DNA of 64,000 bases from Thermohalobacter berrensis (GCF_003609645.1 NZ_MCIB01000004.1:25536-89535); one strand, 5' to 3'; positions 37,338-47,891 are shown, counted from the stretch's first letter. Numbers and translations are program-made. The notes: generated from the letters alone by a model not told the origin.

Positions 37338-39053
37338 ATGGGAAACACATTATTAAAGGTTGAAGGACTTAAAGTGAATTATTTTTCAGAAAATGGAAAA
37401 ATTGAAGCCATTAAAGAAGTATCTTTTAATGTAAAAAAGGGAGAAACTATAGGTATTATAGGTGAATCTGGTAGTGGGAAGACTTCTATAGCCATGGCTA
37501 TAACTGGTCTCTTAGAAAATAATGCAGAGGTTAAAGGAAAAATTATATATGAAGGAGTTAATCTTTTAGATTTAAAAGAGGAAGAAATAAATAATTATAG
37601 ATGGAATAAAATAGCCATTGTTTTTCAAAATAGACTTGATGTTTTAAATCCTGTATTAACTATTAAAGAACAGATTACTGAAGTAATAATAAGGCATAAT
37701 AATTTATGTAAAGATGAGGTTTATAAAAAAGTAAGAAATCTTTTTGAAAGTATAGGATTAAGTAAAGATTGGTTAAATAGATATCCCCATGAACTTTCTG
37801 GTGGAATGAGACAAAAGGTCTTAATAGCAATGGCCCTTGCTTGTGAACCTGATCTTTTAATAGTTGATGAACCTACTTCATCTCTTGATGCTGATTCAAG
37901 AAGTGAAATAATAAACTTGCTTAAAGGAATTCAAAATAGTAATAGAAAATTTTCTATGATTGTTGTATCCCATGACCTTACATTAATTAAAGAGCTTACA
38001 TTTAAAGTTTTAGTATTATATTCAGGTCATATATTAGAAGAGGGTATTACTAGAGAGGTTATAAAGAATCCTCTACATCCATATACAAGGGGGCTTTTAA
38101 ATTCATCACCTGAATTAAACCCATATCAAGATTTATGGGGGATACCCATATCGTTGAAAGAAGAAAAAGGAAAGGGATGTCCTTTTTACCAAAGATGTAA
38201 CCAAGCAAGGATAGAATGTTCAGAACAAGTCCCTAAGTTAAAGAATTTATCTCTAGAAAGAAAAGTTGCTTGTAACAGAGGTGGTATATTAACTATATTA
38301 GAAGCTAAAGGGATATGTAAAAAATTTACATACAAAAACAGAGTAATTAAGGCCTGTGATAACTGTAATATAGATATAAAGTCTGGAGAAATTGTTGCAT
38401 TAGTAGGACAGTCAGGTTCAGGAAAAACTACTCTAGCTAATATAATCTCAGGATTTTCAAAGGCAGATAATGGAGAGGTAGTTTTTGATGGGAATAAAAT
38501 AGAAAATTTTAAGGAAATAAGAAAACTTAATGGGTTACAGATTATTTTTCAAGACCCATTTTCCTCTATAAATCCAAATTTTACTATAGAAGAAGCTATA
38601 AGGGAACCCCTTGATATTTTAAAGATTGAAACAAAGGATTTAAGAAAAGAAAAAGTAAAGAAAATACTGACAGATGTACAATTACCAGTAGAACAAAGTT
38701 TTGTAAAGAAGAAATGTATGGAATTAAGCGGAGGTCAGCGTCAAAGAGTTGCAATTGCCAGAGGTTTAATCATGGAACCCAAAATTTTAATTGCAGATGA
38801 AATATGTTCTATGCTAGACCCTTCAACCAAAGCTAATATGTTAAGATTACTTAAAGAACTTCAAAACAAAAAAGGATTTTCAATGTTATATATTACACAT
38901 GATTTAAATATTGCTAGAAAAATCTCAGATAGAGTCTTTGTGATGTACAACGGGAACCTAGTAGAAAGTGGTAATGCTTATGAAATATTCAATAAACCAA
39001 AATGTAATTATACGAAAAAATTAATCCAAAAAGGGTTTATGAAAGCACTATAA
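37338..39053 (+). CDS. Fused double ATPase of the nickel/peptide-type ABC importer
   Basis: 571 residues containing both ATPases that are usually separate (NikD and NikE). Domain 1 has Walker A GESGSGKTS at 42-50 and signature LSGGMRQ. A Cys-rich oligopeptide-type C-terminal segment follows (CPFYQRCNQARIEC). Domain 2 has Walker A GQSGSGKTT at 357-365 and signature LSGGQRQR. ATG 37338 is about 10 bases after AGAGAGG; TTG 37329 is too close. Last gene of the operon, ending near a strong bidirectional terminator. Confidence 0.88.
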   Translation: MGNTLLKVEGLKVNYFSENGKIEAIKEVSFNVKKGETIGIIGESGSGKTSIAMAITGLLENNAEVKGKIIYEGVNLLDLKEEEINNYRWNKIAIVFQNRLDVLNPVLTIKEQITEVIIRHNNLCKDEVYKKVRNLFESIGLSKDWLNRYPHELSGGMRQKVLIAMALACEPDLLIVDEPTSSLDADSRSEIINLLKGIQNSNRKFSMIVVSHDLTLIKELTFKVLVLYSGHILEEGITREVIKNPLHPYTRGLLNSSPELNPYQDLWGIPISLKEEKGKGCPFYQRCNQARIECSEQVPKLKNLSLERKVACNRGGILTILEAKGICKKFTYKNRVIKACDNCNIDIKSGEIVALVGQSGSGKTTLANIISGFSKADNGEVVFDGNKIENFKEIRKLNGLQIIFQDPFSSINPNFTIEEAIREPLDILKIETKDLRKEKVKKILTDVQLPVEQSFVKKKCMELSGGQRQRVAIARGLIMEPKILIADEICSMLDPSTKANMLRLLKELQNKKGFSMLYITHDLNIARKISDRVFVMYNGNLVESGNAYEIFNKPKCNYTKKLIQKGFMKAL

Positions 39054-39168
39054 TAAAAAAATTTTCTATTAAAAATAGAAGATTCTCAAGGTTGACTTTT
39101 GTAAAACACATAACGGAAATTATGTTTTATCCACAATTTTTATTTGATTATAATTTCCTATGTATTAT

Positions 39169-39204
39169 AAAAAATCCCCCTTTAAATAAAGGGGGATTTT
39201 TATA
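39169..39204. terminator. Bidirectional terminator between the ABC operon and the chemoreceptor gene
   Basis: Near-perfect inverted repeat AAAAATCCCCCTTTA / TAAAGGGGGATTTTT with a 2-base loop. A and T runs on both outer sides let it work in either direction for the two convergent units. Confidence 0.85.
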
Positions 39205-39205
39205 T

Positions 39206-41224
39206 TTAAACTTTAAATCTTTTTACCATTTCACTTAATTGTTGAGCATACTCTGCTTGTTGTTGTGCAACACTTGCAACTTCTTCAATGGCTTCAGCTA
39301 CTTCTGTTACACTACTAGCTATTTCTTGTGAACCAGCACTTGATTGTTCGATAGAGCTTGCAACTGATTCAATAGCAGTATTAACCTGTTCCATTGAGGC
39401 TAAGGTTTGTTGTGTACTTGATGCCAAATCTTCAACTATACTATTTATTTTTTCTGAATCCTCCATATACTGATTGCTTGTTTTAACTAAATTTTCATAG
39501 TCTCCAGATACTTTTCTATCTATAAACTGTAATATCTCTTGGGCATTGTCTGAAAGATCGTTAAAAGCATTTTGAACATCCTTTATAACACTTTGAATAT
39601 TAGCAGCTGCATTTGTAGATTCTTCGGCTAATTTCCTTACTTCTTCAGCAACAACAGCAAATCCTTTTCCTTGATCCCCAGCTCTTGCAGCTTCAATGGC
39701 AGCATTTAGGGCTAAAAGATTTGTCTGTTCTGCCATATCTGAAATAATGTTAGCCATCTCTTCGATATCTTTAACTACTTCTCCCTTCTCTATAGCTTGT
39801 TTTACTCCTTGTCTTCTTTCCAAATATATTGTTTCTGCCATGCTTTTAGATTTTTCAGCATTTTCTTTCATATCATGAGCTTTTTTCTTAATGTCTTTAG
39901 CAAGTATATTTCCTTCTTCTGCCCTTTCTGCTAAATGTTTTGTAGCTTCTGTTACCTGTTCAACAGATGCCCTAATTTCCTCAGTGGAAGCACTACTTTC
40001 TTCCATACCAGAAGCCATCTGTTGTGTTGTAGCATTAACATTTTCTATCTGAGCTGAAACTTCTTCAACTGTAGCAGAAAGTTGCTGGCTAAATGAACCT
40101 AAATCGTCAGATTTATTTCTAATTCCTTTTATTAATTTTCTTAAATTAATATTCATTTTGTTAAAGGCTCTAGATACCATTCCAATTTCATCATTATTTT
40201 TAACTTCAGCTTCTTTAGTTAAATCACCTTGAGCAATTTGGTCAGTAGCTTTTCTTAGATTATCTAATGGTTTTAATATATTTCTTATTAAGAAAATTAA
40301 GCATAAGCTTATTACTGCAAAAGAAATAGATGCAATGATTATTCCATTAACAATTATTTCTTTAATAGCGGAATTTAAATTTTTCATAGATATTCCAACA
40401 TTAACAGCTCCAACATGTTTTCCATCTATATATAAGGGTTTTAAAACATCATATACTTCAGTATTTTCTACTTCGTAGAAATATGTACCAGTATAAGTTT
40501 TTCCATCTACAGCTGCTGTTTTACTTCCAACATCACTTAACTCAATTCCAATACGGTCTCTGTTACTGTGGGCAACTGCTTTTAGATTTTTATCTATTAT
40601 AAGAGCATATACTATATTTTCATTTTGTGCTAGTTTTTCAAGTAGAGCCTGTTTATCAAAGCCATTTCCTATATTTTTAATAAAATCTGCTGATATTCCT
40701 ACTTGTACTATGCCTCCATTTTTTAAGGAAATAGCTCCATATTTATAATATTTTCCATCTACTTGACTTTTTCTAATTTCTTCAATTACTTCTTTTTTTT
40801 GTCCACTAAATAGTGGATAAGCAGCATGATCTTCTGGATATACATAACCAATATTTCCTTCTAAATTCGAATAAATTATTTTTCTATTTGAGTCAGCAAC
40901 ATTAATTTCAGCTAAATTATATTTTTTTGCAATATTACTTAAATATTCATTAGATAGATTTTCATTTTCAGATACAAAGTTTCCAATAGTTTTTATTTTA
41001 TCTTCAAGCAGAAGATTTAAAGTTGATGATGCACTATTACTAACTTGAATTTCATGTACAATATTGTCTACTAAATGTAATCCGTCGTCCTTCATTTGAC
41101 TAGTTATTTTTTCCTTTGCTGTATATATTGATATTCCTGTAAGCAAAGAAAATGATAGTAAAAGTAATAAGAGAGATATTGAGATAATTTTGAATCTTAT
41201 TGAGATATGTTTAGTTTTTAGCAT
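39206..41224 (-). CDS. Methyl-accepting chemotaxis protein with Cache sensor
   Basis: 672 residues. Membrane helix about 12-33; extracellular Cache-type ligand domain about 40-285; second helix around 290-312; HAMP about 312-365; coiled-coil signalling domain with the hairpin tip [22 protein letters not shown] (canonical for MCPs). The ligand is unknown. Standing between the ABC importer and prdR, it might sense amino acids such as proline; that is positional inference only. It is the only motility-related gene in the window. Confidence 0.9.
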   Translation of the reverse strand: MLKTKHISIRFKIISISLLLLLLSFSLLTGISIYTAKEKITSQMKDDGLHLVDNIVHEIQVSNSASSTLNLLLEDKIKTIGNFVSENENLSNEYLSNIAKKYNLAEINVADSNRKIIYSNLEGNIGYVYPEDHAAYPLFSGQKKEVIEEIRKSQVDGKYYKYGAISLKNGGIVQVGISADFIKNIGNGFDKQALLEKLAQNENIVYALIIDKNLKAVAHSNRDRIGIELSDVGSKTAAVDGKTYTGTYFYEVENTEVYDVLKPLYIDGKHVGAVNVGISMKNLNSAIKEIIVNGIIIASISFAVISLCLIFLIRNILKPLDNLRKATDQIAQGDLTKEAEVKNNDEIGMVSRAFNKMNINLRKLIKGIRNKSDDLGSFSQQLSATVEEVSAQIENVNATTQQMASGMEESSASTEEIRASVEQVTEATKHLAERAEEGNILAKDIKKKAHDMKENAEKSKSMAETIYLERRQGVKQAIEKGEVVKDIEEMANIISDMAEQTNLLALNAAIEAARAGDQGKGFAVVAEEVRKLAEESTNAAANIQSVIKDVQNAFNDLSDNAQEILQFIDRKVSGDYENLVKTSNQYMEDSEKINSIVEDLASSTQQTLASMEQVNTAIESVASSIEQSSAGSQEIASSVTEVAEAIEEVASVAQQQAEYAQQLSEMVKRFKV

Positions 41225-41595
41225 ACTATGCCTCCCTATATTAAATATGTTAAAAAATGATGTTAAAAATTAAGTGAAAGTAGATATAGTTTGATTTAGA
41301 TTGTTAATATTTTATAAAACTACAACAAATATTCTATAATAAAACTTTTAAAAAGGTCAACATAAATTTACAAGAATGTACTCTGATTTACAAAATTAGA
41401 CAATTTCCACAAAGTGTTTTATGATATTTAATATAGAATAAATAAGAAATATTAAATGAATACTGTTAAATCAGTAAATACTGCTATTATTTTACTATAT
41501 TTTACTCTTATCAATGTTAAAAATTTATTAAAGTTAACTAAAAATTAGCTTTTTGTCTTGTTTATTTAAAAATTAAATCAAAAAGGAGAGATTAA
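41225..41595. other. Divergent intergenic region between the chemoreceptor and prdR
   Basis: AT-rich spacer that must hold the promoters for both genes. I see no convincing -24/-12 site and no strong palindrome. The prdR SD (AAAGGAGAG) lies at its right end. Confidence 0.5.
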
Positions 41596-43344
41596 ATGGT
41601 TTTAATTTTAGAGGATATTCTTGTAAAAGATGTTATGTCTAAGAATTTTATAGTATTAAAAGAAAGTGATACTTTATCTCTAGCAATTGAAAAACTGCTT
41701 AAGTTTAATATGAGGGAAGTTTTTGTTAAAGATAAAGATAAAAAAATAAAGGGAATTGTTACTTTAGCTGATATATCAAAGATAAAGAATAGTGATTTAA
41801 GTGAAAAATTAATTTTAAAAGAGTTTATGACAAATAAGATAATAACAATTAATAAAAACAATACTCTTTTACAGAGTAGAAATATTATGTTGAAAAATAA
41901 AATTGGGAGACTACCTGTTATTGAAAATGGCAAGCTTATTGGTGTTATAAGAAGAAATGAGATAATAGATTATTTTTATATGGAGATGGAGGAATTTGGG
42001 AAAAGGGTAGGACATGTAGTTAATAATATAAATGAAGCAATTTGTGTTACAGATAAAAATGGTAAAGTAATTTTATGGAATAAAAAGGCTGAAAAACTAT
42101 ATGGATTATCTTCTAAAGAAATAATAGGCAAGAAAATTGAAAGTTTTTTTCCTAATGCAGCAGTTTTAAAAGTATTGAAGTCTAGGAAACCTATAAAGAA
42201 TCTATACCATACTCCAAAGGAAAACTATCATGTGGTTGTTAGTGCACTACCAATATATATAAATAATGAATTTGCTGGGGTTGTTACAACAGATAGGGAT
42301 ATAACAGAAATAAAGAAATTATCATACAAACTTGAAAAGGTTACAAGTAAAGTTAGATTTCTTGAGGATGAAATAAGGAAATACTCTTCTAATACTTTCG
42401 GACAAATTATTGGTAAAAGTGCTAAACTTTTAAAAAAGATAGAAATAGCAATGCAAGTTGCAAAAACAGAGGCATCTGTTTTAATTACGGGAGAAAGTGG
42501 TACTGGAAAGGAATTGTTTGCAAGGGCTATACATGACCATAGTGGAAGAAAAGGTCTTTTTGTTCCAGTAAATTGTAGTGCTATACCAAGTGAGTTATTT
42601 GAAAGTGAATTTTTTGGATATGAAAAAGGAGCTTTTACAGGAGCAGATAAAAACGGAAAAACGGGAATATTGGAATTGGCAAACAATGGAACTATTTTCC
42701 TTGATGAGATAGGGGATATGCCTTTACATATGCAAGCTAAACTATTGAGAGTCTTACAAGAAAAAAAAGTTAGAAGGGTAGGAGGCAATAAATATATTCC
42801 TATAAATGTAAGAATAATTTCTGCTACAAATAAGGATTTAAATAAATTAGTAGAAGAAGAACAATTTAGAGAAGATTTATATTATAGATTAAATGTAGTA
42901 GAAATAGACTTACCGCCATTAAGAGAGAGAAATGAGGATATTATATTATTAATACACTATTTTATAAAAGAAATATCTAAAAAACATAACAAACCTATTC
43001 CTCAAATTGATAAAGAAGCCATAGAAATATTACAAACTTACAAATGGAAAGGAAATATTAGAGAGTTAAAAAATGTAATTGAATATTTGATGGTAATTGA
43101 TAGTGAAAAAATTATAACAAAGGATATGATCCCAAAATATATATTGGAAGATATAGACATGAAAGAAGTAAAGGATAATTATCCTCTTGATTTGAATAAA
43201 GCTATTTGTAAACTAGAAATAGACACAATAAAAAAAGCCCTTAGTATAGCCAATGGAAATAAAAAGAAAGCGGCGGAAATTTTAAATATTCCCAGGAGTA
43301 CTTTGTATTATAAGATGAAAACTTATGGTATAGAGTGTCAATAA
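41596..43344 (+). CDS. prdR: PrdR, sigma-54-dependent activator of proline reductase genes
   Basis: 582-residue enhancer-binding protein. Two CBS domains (about 8-60 and 68-125), a PAS domain (about 135-245), an AAA+ core with Walker A GESGTGKE at 299-306 and the sigma-54 contact loop GAFTGA at 345-350, and a C-terminal Fis-type HTH. The order matches PrdR, which in C. difficile activates prd genes with proline. CBS domains suggest an adenylate or SAM input. A -24/-12 promoter lies downstream of it, before prdC. Confidence 0.92.
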   Translation: MVLILEDILVKDVMSKNFIVLKESDTLSLAIEKLLKFNMREVFVKDKDKKIKGIVTLADISKIKNSDLSEKLILKEFMTNKIITINKNNTLLQSRNIMLKNKIGRLPVIENGKLIGVIRRNEIIDYFYMEMEEFGKRVGHVVNNINEAICVTDKNGKVILWNKKAEKLYGLSSKEIIGKKIESFFPNAAVLKVLKSRKPIKNLYHTPKENYHVVVSALPIYINNEFAGVVTTDRDITEIKKLSYKLEKVTSKVRFLEDEIRKYSSNTFGQIIGKSAKLLKKIEIAMQVAKTEASVLITGESGTGKELFARAIHDHSGRKGLFVPVNCSAIPSELFESEFFGYEKGAFTGADKNGKTGILELANNGTIFLDEIGDMPLHMQAKLLRVLQEKKVRRVGGNKYIPINVRIISATNKDLNKLVEEEQFREDLYYRLNVVEIDLPPLRERNEDIILLIHYFIKEISKKHNKPIPQIDKEAIEILQTYKWKGNIRELKNVIEYLMVIDSEKIITKDMIPKYILEDIDMKEVKDNYPLDLNKAICKLEIDTIKKALSIANGNKKKAAEILNIPRSTLYYKMKTYGIECQ

Positions 43345-43384
43345 TTCAACATGTGTCGAATTATTGACACTCTATTTTTTTTTG
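43331..43384 (+). terminator. Terminator overlapping the prdR stop codon
   Basis: 17-bp perfect stem TAGAGTGTCAATAATTC / GAATTATTGACACTCTA, then a T run. The 5' arm begins inside the last codons of prdR. It isolates prdR from the sigma-54 unit. Confidence 0.85.
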
Positions 43385-43408
43385 TTGATTTCTTAGTTTG
43401 TGATAATA

Positions 43409-43438
43409 TTGTCAAAAGCAAGTGTCAAAAAGCTGACA
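43409..43438 (+). promoter_or_regulatory. Candidate PrdR upstream activator site
   Basis: TGTCA (43423-43427), 6 bases, TGACA (43434-43438) is an inverted repeat, with an extra TTGTCA at 43409-43414. It lies about 175-200 bases upstream of the -24/-12 element, a normal distance for a sigma-54 enhancer. Binding by PrdR is inference. Confidence 0.4.
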
Positions 43439-43610
43439 AATTATGTTGTATCAGTCTATTGTAAAGTTTTATAAAAAAAGAATAAAGGATATATTGATTA
43501 ATATTATCCACATTAAAATATGGCAACAACAAACTATTTGTAGCGTATTTTAACGAAAAAAGTAGATTTTTATAATTTTTTATCGAAAAAACAATAAAAG
43601 AATCAAAAGT

Positions 43611-43625
43611 TGGCACGGGGATTGC
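43611..43625 (+). promoter_or_regulatory. Sigma-54 (-24/-12) promoter of the prd operon
   Basis: TGGCACG-GGGA-TTGC matches the consensus TGGCAC-N5-TTGC fully, with correct GG-to-GC spacing. It lies 55 bases upstream of the prdC start. PrdR encoded upstream is the expected activator. Confidence 0.92.
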
Positions 43626-43679
43626 ATATCCATATTAGTGAAATTTTTCTCAATCAACCTGCTAAAAGGAGGTGACAAG

Positions 43680-44960
43680 ATGAAAATAAGTCTACCACTA
43701 AGACAGCACATAGGTAAGCCTTGCAAACCTTTGGTAAAGGAAGGGGATGAAGTTAAAAAGGGCCAACTTATTGCTGTACCAGAAGGACTAGGAGCTAATA
43801 TTCACTCCAGTGTTTATGGAAAAGTAGAAAAAACAACTAATGAAAAAATAGTTATTAAAGCTGATAAAGAACAACCAAAAGAATATGTAAAAATTAAAGA
43901 AACAAATGATTATCTTGAGGCAATAAAAGAAGCAGGAATAGTTGGAGCTGGAGGAGCAGGTTTTCCTACACACGTAAAATTAGATGTTGACTTAAAAGGT
44001 GGTTATGTTATTGCAAATGCTGCAGAATGTGAACCTATTTTAAGTCACAATATAGCTTTTGTTGAAGAAAATCCTGAGATAATTATAAAGGGTCTTAAGT
44101 ATGTAATGGAAATAACCAATGCTTCTAAAGGCTATATAGCCATAAAACCTAAATATAAAAAAGCAGCTATATCAATAGCTAAAGCGTGCAAAGAAGGGGA
44201 TATAGAGGTTAAGTTTTTACCTGATATGTATCCTGCAGGAGATGAAAGAGTTATTATAAGAGAAATATTAGGAGTCGAACTTAAACCAGGACAACTTCCA
44301 CTTGAAGCAAATGCTGTTGTATCTAATATAGAAACCCTTAAAAATATAACTTTAGCTATTGAAGAGAGAAAACCAGTAATTACTAAAGATATTACTGTAG
44401 GTGGAAGAGTTTTAAATGCTAGGAAAGGTAAAGTTTTCTTTGATGTACCTATAGGGATACCTGTTAAGGAATATATTGATAAATGTGGTGGATATTTAAA
44501 TCCACACGGGGAAATTGTATTAGGAGGACCTTTTACAGGTGAAGGTAGTAAAGAAAATTCTCCTATTACAAAAACTACTGGTGGTATTTTAGTAAGTATG
44601 CCTTTCCCACAAGAAAAAGAGAAAGTTGGAGTTATAGCTTGTGAATGTGGTGCTCAAGAGGAAAGGTTAGAAGAAATTGCAGTTGGTATGGGAGCAGAGG
44701 TTGTAGCTACTACTAAATGTAAGAGAATGAAGGAAGTAAATGGAAGATATAGATGTGAAAAGCCTGGTATGTGTCCAGGACAAGCTGAAAAAGTTTTATA
44801 TCTAAAGAATCAAGGAGCACAAGCTATAATTACTGGAACTTGTGAGGATTGAACTAACACAGTGATGAAGGTAGCTCCCAGGTTGGGAGTTAGAATATAT
44901 CATAGTACAGACCACATTTTAAGGGCTTGTGGTCATAGGTTATATAGAAGAAAAAAATAA
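43680..44960 (+). CDS. prdC: PrdC, RnfC-like selenoprotein that passes electrons to proline reductase
   Basis: 426 residues with Sec at 391 (TGA at 44850-44852); reading stops at TAA 44958-44960. Start ATG 43680 has a perfect AGGAGGTGA. The N-terminal RnfC-like part has GAGGAGFPTHVKL; the C-terminal part has several cysteines (ACECG, MCPG, TGTCED-Sec). If the TGA were a stop, 36 conserved-looking residues (TNTVMKVAPRLGVRIYHSTD and more) would be lost. It is thought to bring electrons from NADH-linked carriers to PrdAB. A hairpin suitable as SECIS follows the TGA. Confidence 0.9.
44853..44891 (+). promoter_or_regulatory. Bacterial SECIS-like hairpin for prdC
   Basis: AGCTCCC (44873-44879) pairs with GGGAGTT (44885-44891) around the loop AGGTT, 27 bases after the TGA. 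The GU-containing small loop resembles bacterial SECIS apical loops recognised by SelB. Confidence 0.65.
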
Positions 44961-44980
44961 AATTAAAAGGAGGGATATAT

Positions 44981-46870
44981 ATGTCAATTACTGAAGAAAC
45001 TGCAAAACAACATGCTAATGATTATGCTGTTACTTGCTGTAGATTTGAAGCAGGAACAGTTATTGATCCATCTACACTAGAAGATCCAAATATATTCCCT
45101 GATTTAGAGGATTCAGGATTATTAGAAATACCAGAAAATTGCTTAAAAATAGGTGAAGTTTTAGGGGCAAAATTAAAAGAAACAGTTGATGCTTTAACAC
45201 CACTTACGTCAGATTTATTAGATGGAGTTAATAAAATGGAAGAAACTAAAGAAGAAGTTGAAGAAGTTAAAGAAGAAACAAATAAAGAAACAAATAAAGA
45301 AACAGAAAATGTAGTACAACCAGTAACAAATATTCAAAGCGGTTCAGTGAAGATTCATATAGGAGAAGGAAAGAATATTGATTTAGAAATTCCATTGGGC
45401 ATGGTAAATGCACCAGGAGTTGTAAATAATACAGAAAATAATTCTGTTAAGGAAAATGAAGTACAAGTTGTTAATGAAGAAAAAACAGAAAAAGATAAAC
45501 CAGCAAAAGAAATAAGAAGATTAAAAAGAAAATACTTTAAAATAGATAAAGTTGAATTTGGAGACGAAACAAAAATTGAAGGATCAACATTATATATAAG
45601 AAAAGATATATGCGAAGATGCTAAGAAAGTAGATCCATTAGTTGTAGATATGAAAGTAGATATCATAGGTCCAGAAAAATATGGTGAATATAGTGAAACA
45701 ATAATGGATGTTCAACCAATTGCAACTAAAGAAGAAGGAAAATTAGGTGAAGGTACAACTAGAGTATTAGATGGAGCAATAATGATGGTAACTGGAACAG
45801 ATGAGAATGGAGTTCAAATTGGTGAATTTGGTTCTTCTGAAGGTATATTAGAAAAAAATATTATGTGGGGTAGACCAGGTGCTCCAGATAAGGGAGAAAT
45901 ATTTATCAAAACAGAGGTTACTATAAAAGAGCATACTAATATGGAAAGACCTGGTCCTTTAGCTGCACATAAAGCAACAGATTTCATAACTCAAGAAATA
46001 AGAGAAGCTCTAAAGAAGCTTGATGATAATATGGTAGCTGATGAAGAAGAATTTGTACAATATAGAAGACCAGGTAAGAAGAAAGTAGTAGTGATAAAAG
46101 AGATAATGGGACAAGGTGCTATGCATGATAACTTAATTTTACCTATGGAGCCCGTTGGGGTTCTTGGAGGCAAGCCAAATGTAGATTTAGGTAATGTTCC
46201 AGTAGTTCTATCACCACTTGAAGTATTAGATGGAGGAATACATGCTTTAGTTTGTATAGGACCAGCTTCAAAAGAGACATCCAGACATTATTGGAGGGAA
46301 CCACTAGTACTAGAAGCAATGCAAGATGAAGAAATTGATTTAGCAGGTGTAGTATTCGTAGGTTCTCCACAGATAAATTCAGAAAAATTTTATGTATCTG
46401 AAAGATTAGGAATGCTAATTGAAAGCATGGATGTTGATGGAGCAATAATTACGACAGAAGGTTTTGGAAATAACCACATAGACTTTGCTAGTCACCATCA
46501 ACAAGTTGGAAAAAGAGATGTATCTGTTGTAGGTATGACATTTGCAGCTCAACAGGGTGCTTTGGTCGTAGGTAACAAATATATGAAGCATATGATTGAT
46601 TTAAACAAATCTGATCAAGGTATAGAAAATGAAATATTATCAAACAATACACTTTGTCAAGAAGATGCTATTAGAGCATTAGCTATGTTAAAGACAGTTA
46701 TGGCGGGAGAAGAAGTAAAACAACCAGAAAGAAAATGGAATCCAAATGTTAAAGTAAATAACGTTGAATTAATTGAAAAAGAAACTAACAAGAAAATAGA
46801 TTTAGTAGAAAATGAACAAGTATTGCCAAAGAGTAAAAAGAGAAAAGAAATATATGAAAAAGAAGAATAG
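44981..46870 (+). CDS. prdA: PrdA, D-proline reductase proprotein (pyruvoyl subunit precursor)
   Basis: 629 residues. It is cleaved before a Cys to give an alpha subunit with an N-terminal pyruvoyl group and a larger beta subunit. Here the expected site is Val424-Cys425 (HALVCIGPASKET), giving about 424 and 205 residues, in line with the known 45 and 23 kDa chains. Residues about 85-110 are a Glu/Lys/Thr linker with short repeats. It reduces D-proline to 5-aminovalerate with PrdB. SD AGGAGGG is strong. Confidence 0.95.
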   Translation: MSITEETAKQHANDYAVTCCRFEAGTVIDPSTLEDPNIFPDLEDSGLLEIPENCLKIGEVLGAKLKETVDALTPLTSDLLDGVNKMEETKEEVEEVKEETNKETNKETENVVQPVTNIQSGSVKIHIGEGKNIDLEIPLGMVNAPGVVNNTENNSVKENEVQVVNEEKTEKDKPAKEIRRLKRKYFKIDKVEFGDETKIEGSTLYIRKDICEDAKKVDPLVVDMKVDIIGPEKYGEYSETIMDVQPIATKEEGKLGEGTTRVLDGAIMMVTGTDENGVQIGEFGSSEGILEKNIMWGRPGAPDKGEIFIKTEVTIKEHTNMERPGPLAAHKATDFITQEIREALKKLDDNMVADEEEFVQYRRPGKKKVVVIKEIMGQGAMHDNLILPMEPVGVLGGKPNVDLGNVPVVLSPLEVLDGGIHALVCIGPASKETSRHYWREPLVLEAMQDEEIDLAGVVFVGSPQINSEKFYVSERLGMLIESMDVDGAIITTEGFGNNHIDFASHHQQVGKRDVSVVGMTFAAQQGALVVGNKYMKHMIDLNKSDQGIENEILSNNTLCQEDAIRALAMLKTVMAGEEVKQPERKWNPNVKVNNVELIEKETNKKIDLVENEQVLPKSKKRKEIYEKEE

Positions 46871-46878
46871 GTGATTTG

Positions 46879-47127
46879 ATGGACAGATTAAAATATAAAG
46901 ACAGGCAAATATATATGGAAGGAATCATAGTAGATATTAAAGATGGGGCTGTAGCAATAGATTTAAAGGGAAGACTTGGTTCACTTAAAGTTCCGAGAAG
47001 GATGTTAGTTTCTGATTATGAGCTGAAAACTGGACAAGAAGTAGGCTTTGTAATGAGTTATCCTGAAATTTTAAATGATAAGCCTAATGAGAAATACGTA
47101 AAAAAGGAGGTTGAAAAATGGCTTTAA
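46879..47127 (+). CDS. Small conserved protein of prd clusters
   Basis: 82 residues from ATG 46879 (MDRLKYKDRQIYMEG); SD AGGTGA overlaps the prdA stop. It looks like one small beta-barrel domain (GIIVDIKDGAVAIDLKGRLGSLKVP, read in parts, resembling an S1 or KOW-like barrel). I recall an equivalent gene between prdA and prdB in C. difficile and C. botulinum (CBO2463/CBO2479 type). It overlaps prdB by 10 bases, so the two are coupled. Function unknown. Confidence 0.8.
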   Translation: MDRLKYKDRQIYMEGIIVDIKDGAVAIDLKGRLGSLKVPRRMLVSDYELKTGQEVGFVMSYPEILNDKPNEKYVKKEVEKWL

Positions 47128-47843
47128 CAACTATTAAAGGTTTGCAATCTGAGATTTATGTACCAATAACTCCTGAACCTGTTTGGGCTCCAGTAAAGAA
47201 GGAATTAAGTGAAATGACAGTTGCATTAGTTACTGCTGCTGGAGTTCATTTAAAATCTGACAAGAGATTTAATTTAGCAGGTGATTTTACTTATAGAGAT
47301 GTACCAGGTGATACACCTACAGAAGAATTGATGGTATCCCATGGAGGATATGATAATGCTGATGTAAATAAGGATATTAACTGTATGTTTCCTATTGACA
47401 GATTAAGAGAATTAGCTGAAGAAGGTTTTATAAAGGCTGTTGCACCAATCCATTTTGGTTTCATGGGTGGTGGAGGAGACCAGCAAAAATTTAGAGAAGA
47501 AACTGGTCCAGAAATAGCTAGAAGACTAAAAGAAGCAGAAGTAGACGCAGTATTGTTAACTGCTGGCTGAGGTACTTGCCATCGCTCTGCCGTGATTGTG
47601 CAGAGAGAGATTGAGAAAGTGGGTATACCTACTATTATAGTTGCTGCACTTTCTCCTGTTGTTAGACAAAATGGTGCTCCAAGAGCAGTTGCTCCACTAG
47701 TTCCAATGGGTGCAAATGCAGGAGAGCCTAATAATCCAGAAATGCAAAAGGGAATAGTTGTAGATGCTTTAAAACAATTAGTTGAAATAGATACACCTGG
47801 AAAGATTGTACCACTTCCTTATGAATATATAGCAAAAGTATAA
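47118..47843 (+). CDS. prdB: PrdB, selenocysteine subunit of D-proline reductase
   Basis: 241 residues with Sec at 151 (TGA at 47568-47570) in the active-site motif TAG-Sec-GTCHRSA. Reading through gives one continuous frame to TAA at 47841. The Sec attacks the alpha carbon of D-proline held by the PrdA pyruvoyl group. It is related to the GrdB-type reductase family. ATG 47118 has GGAGG upstream, within the end of the preceding gene. A 14-bp hairpin follows before prdD. Confidence 0.95.
47571..47605 (+). promoter_or_regulatory. SECIS-like hairpin for prdB
   Basis: CTCTGC (47585-47590) pairs with GCAGAG (47600-47605) around a 9-base loop, beginning 14 bases after the TGA. It is in the right place for a bacterial SECIS element inside the coding sequence. 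Confidence 0.6.
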
Positions 47844-47853
47844 AAAATATTAA

Positions 47854-47891
47854 ATCAAGCTTTCCTGTTTAAATAAGCAGGAAAGCTTGAT
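47854..47891 (+). other. Intercistronic hairpin between prdB and prdD
   Basis: 14-bp perfect stem ATCAAGCTTTCCTG / CAGGAAAGCTTGAT with a 10-base loop. On the + strand it is followed by A7, not T, so it is unlikely to terminate + transcripts. It may stabilise the prdA-prdB message or mark a processing site. Confidence 0.65.

Noticed and set aside
45240..45310. Short in-frame repeat (GAAACAAATAAA) in prdA as a phase-variation tract
   Set aside because: The unit is 12 bases, so copy changes keep the frame; it only lengthens a flexible linker.
47592..47843. Separate 83-residue ORF starting MIVQREIEKVG
   Set aside because: It is the in-frame continuation of prdB after the selenocysteine TGA, not an independent gene.
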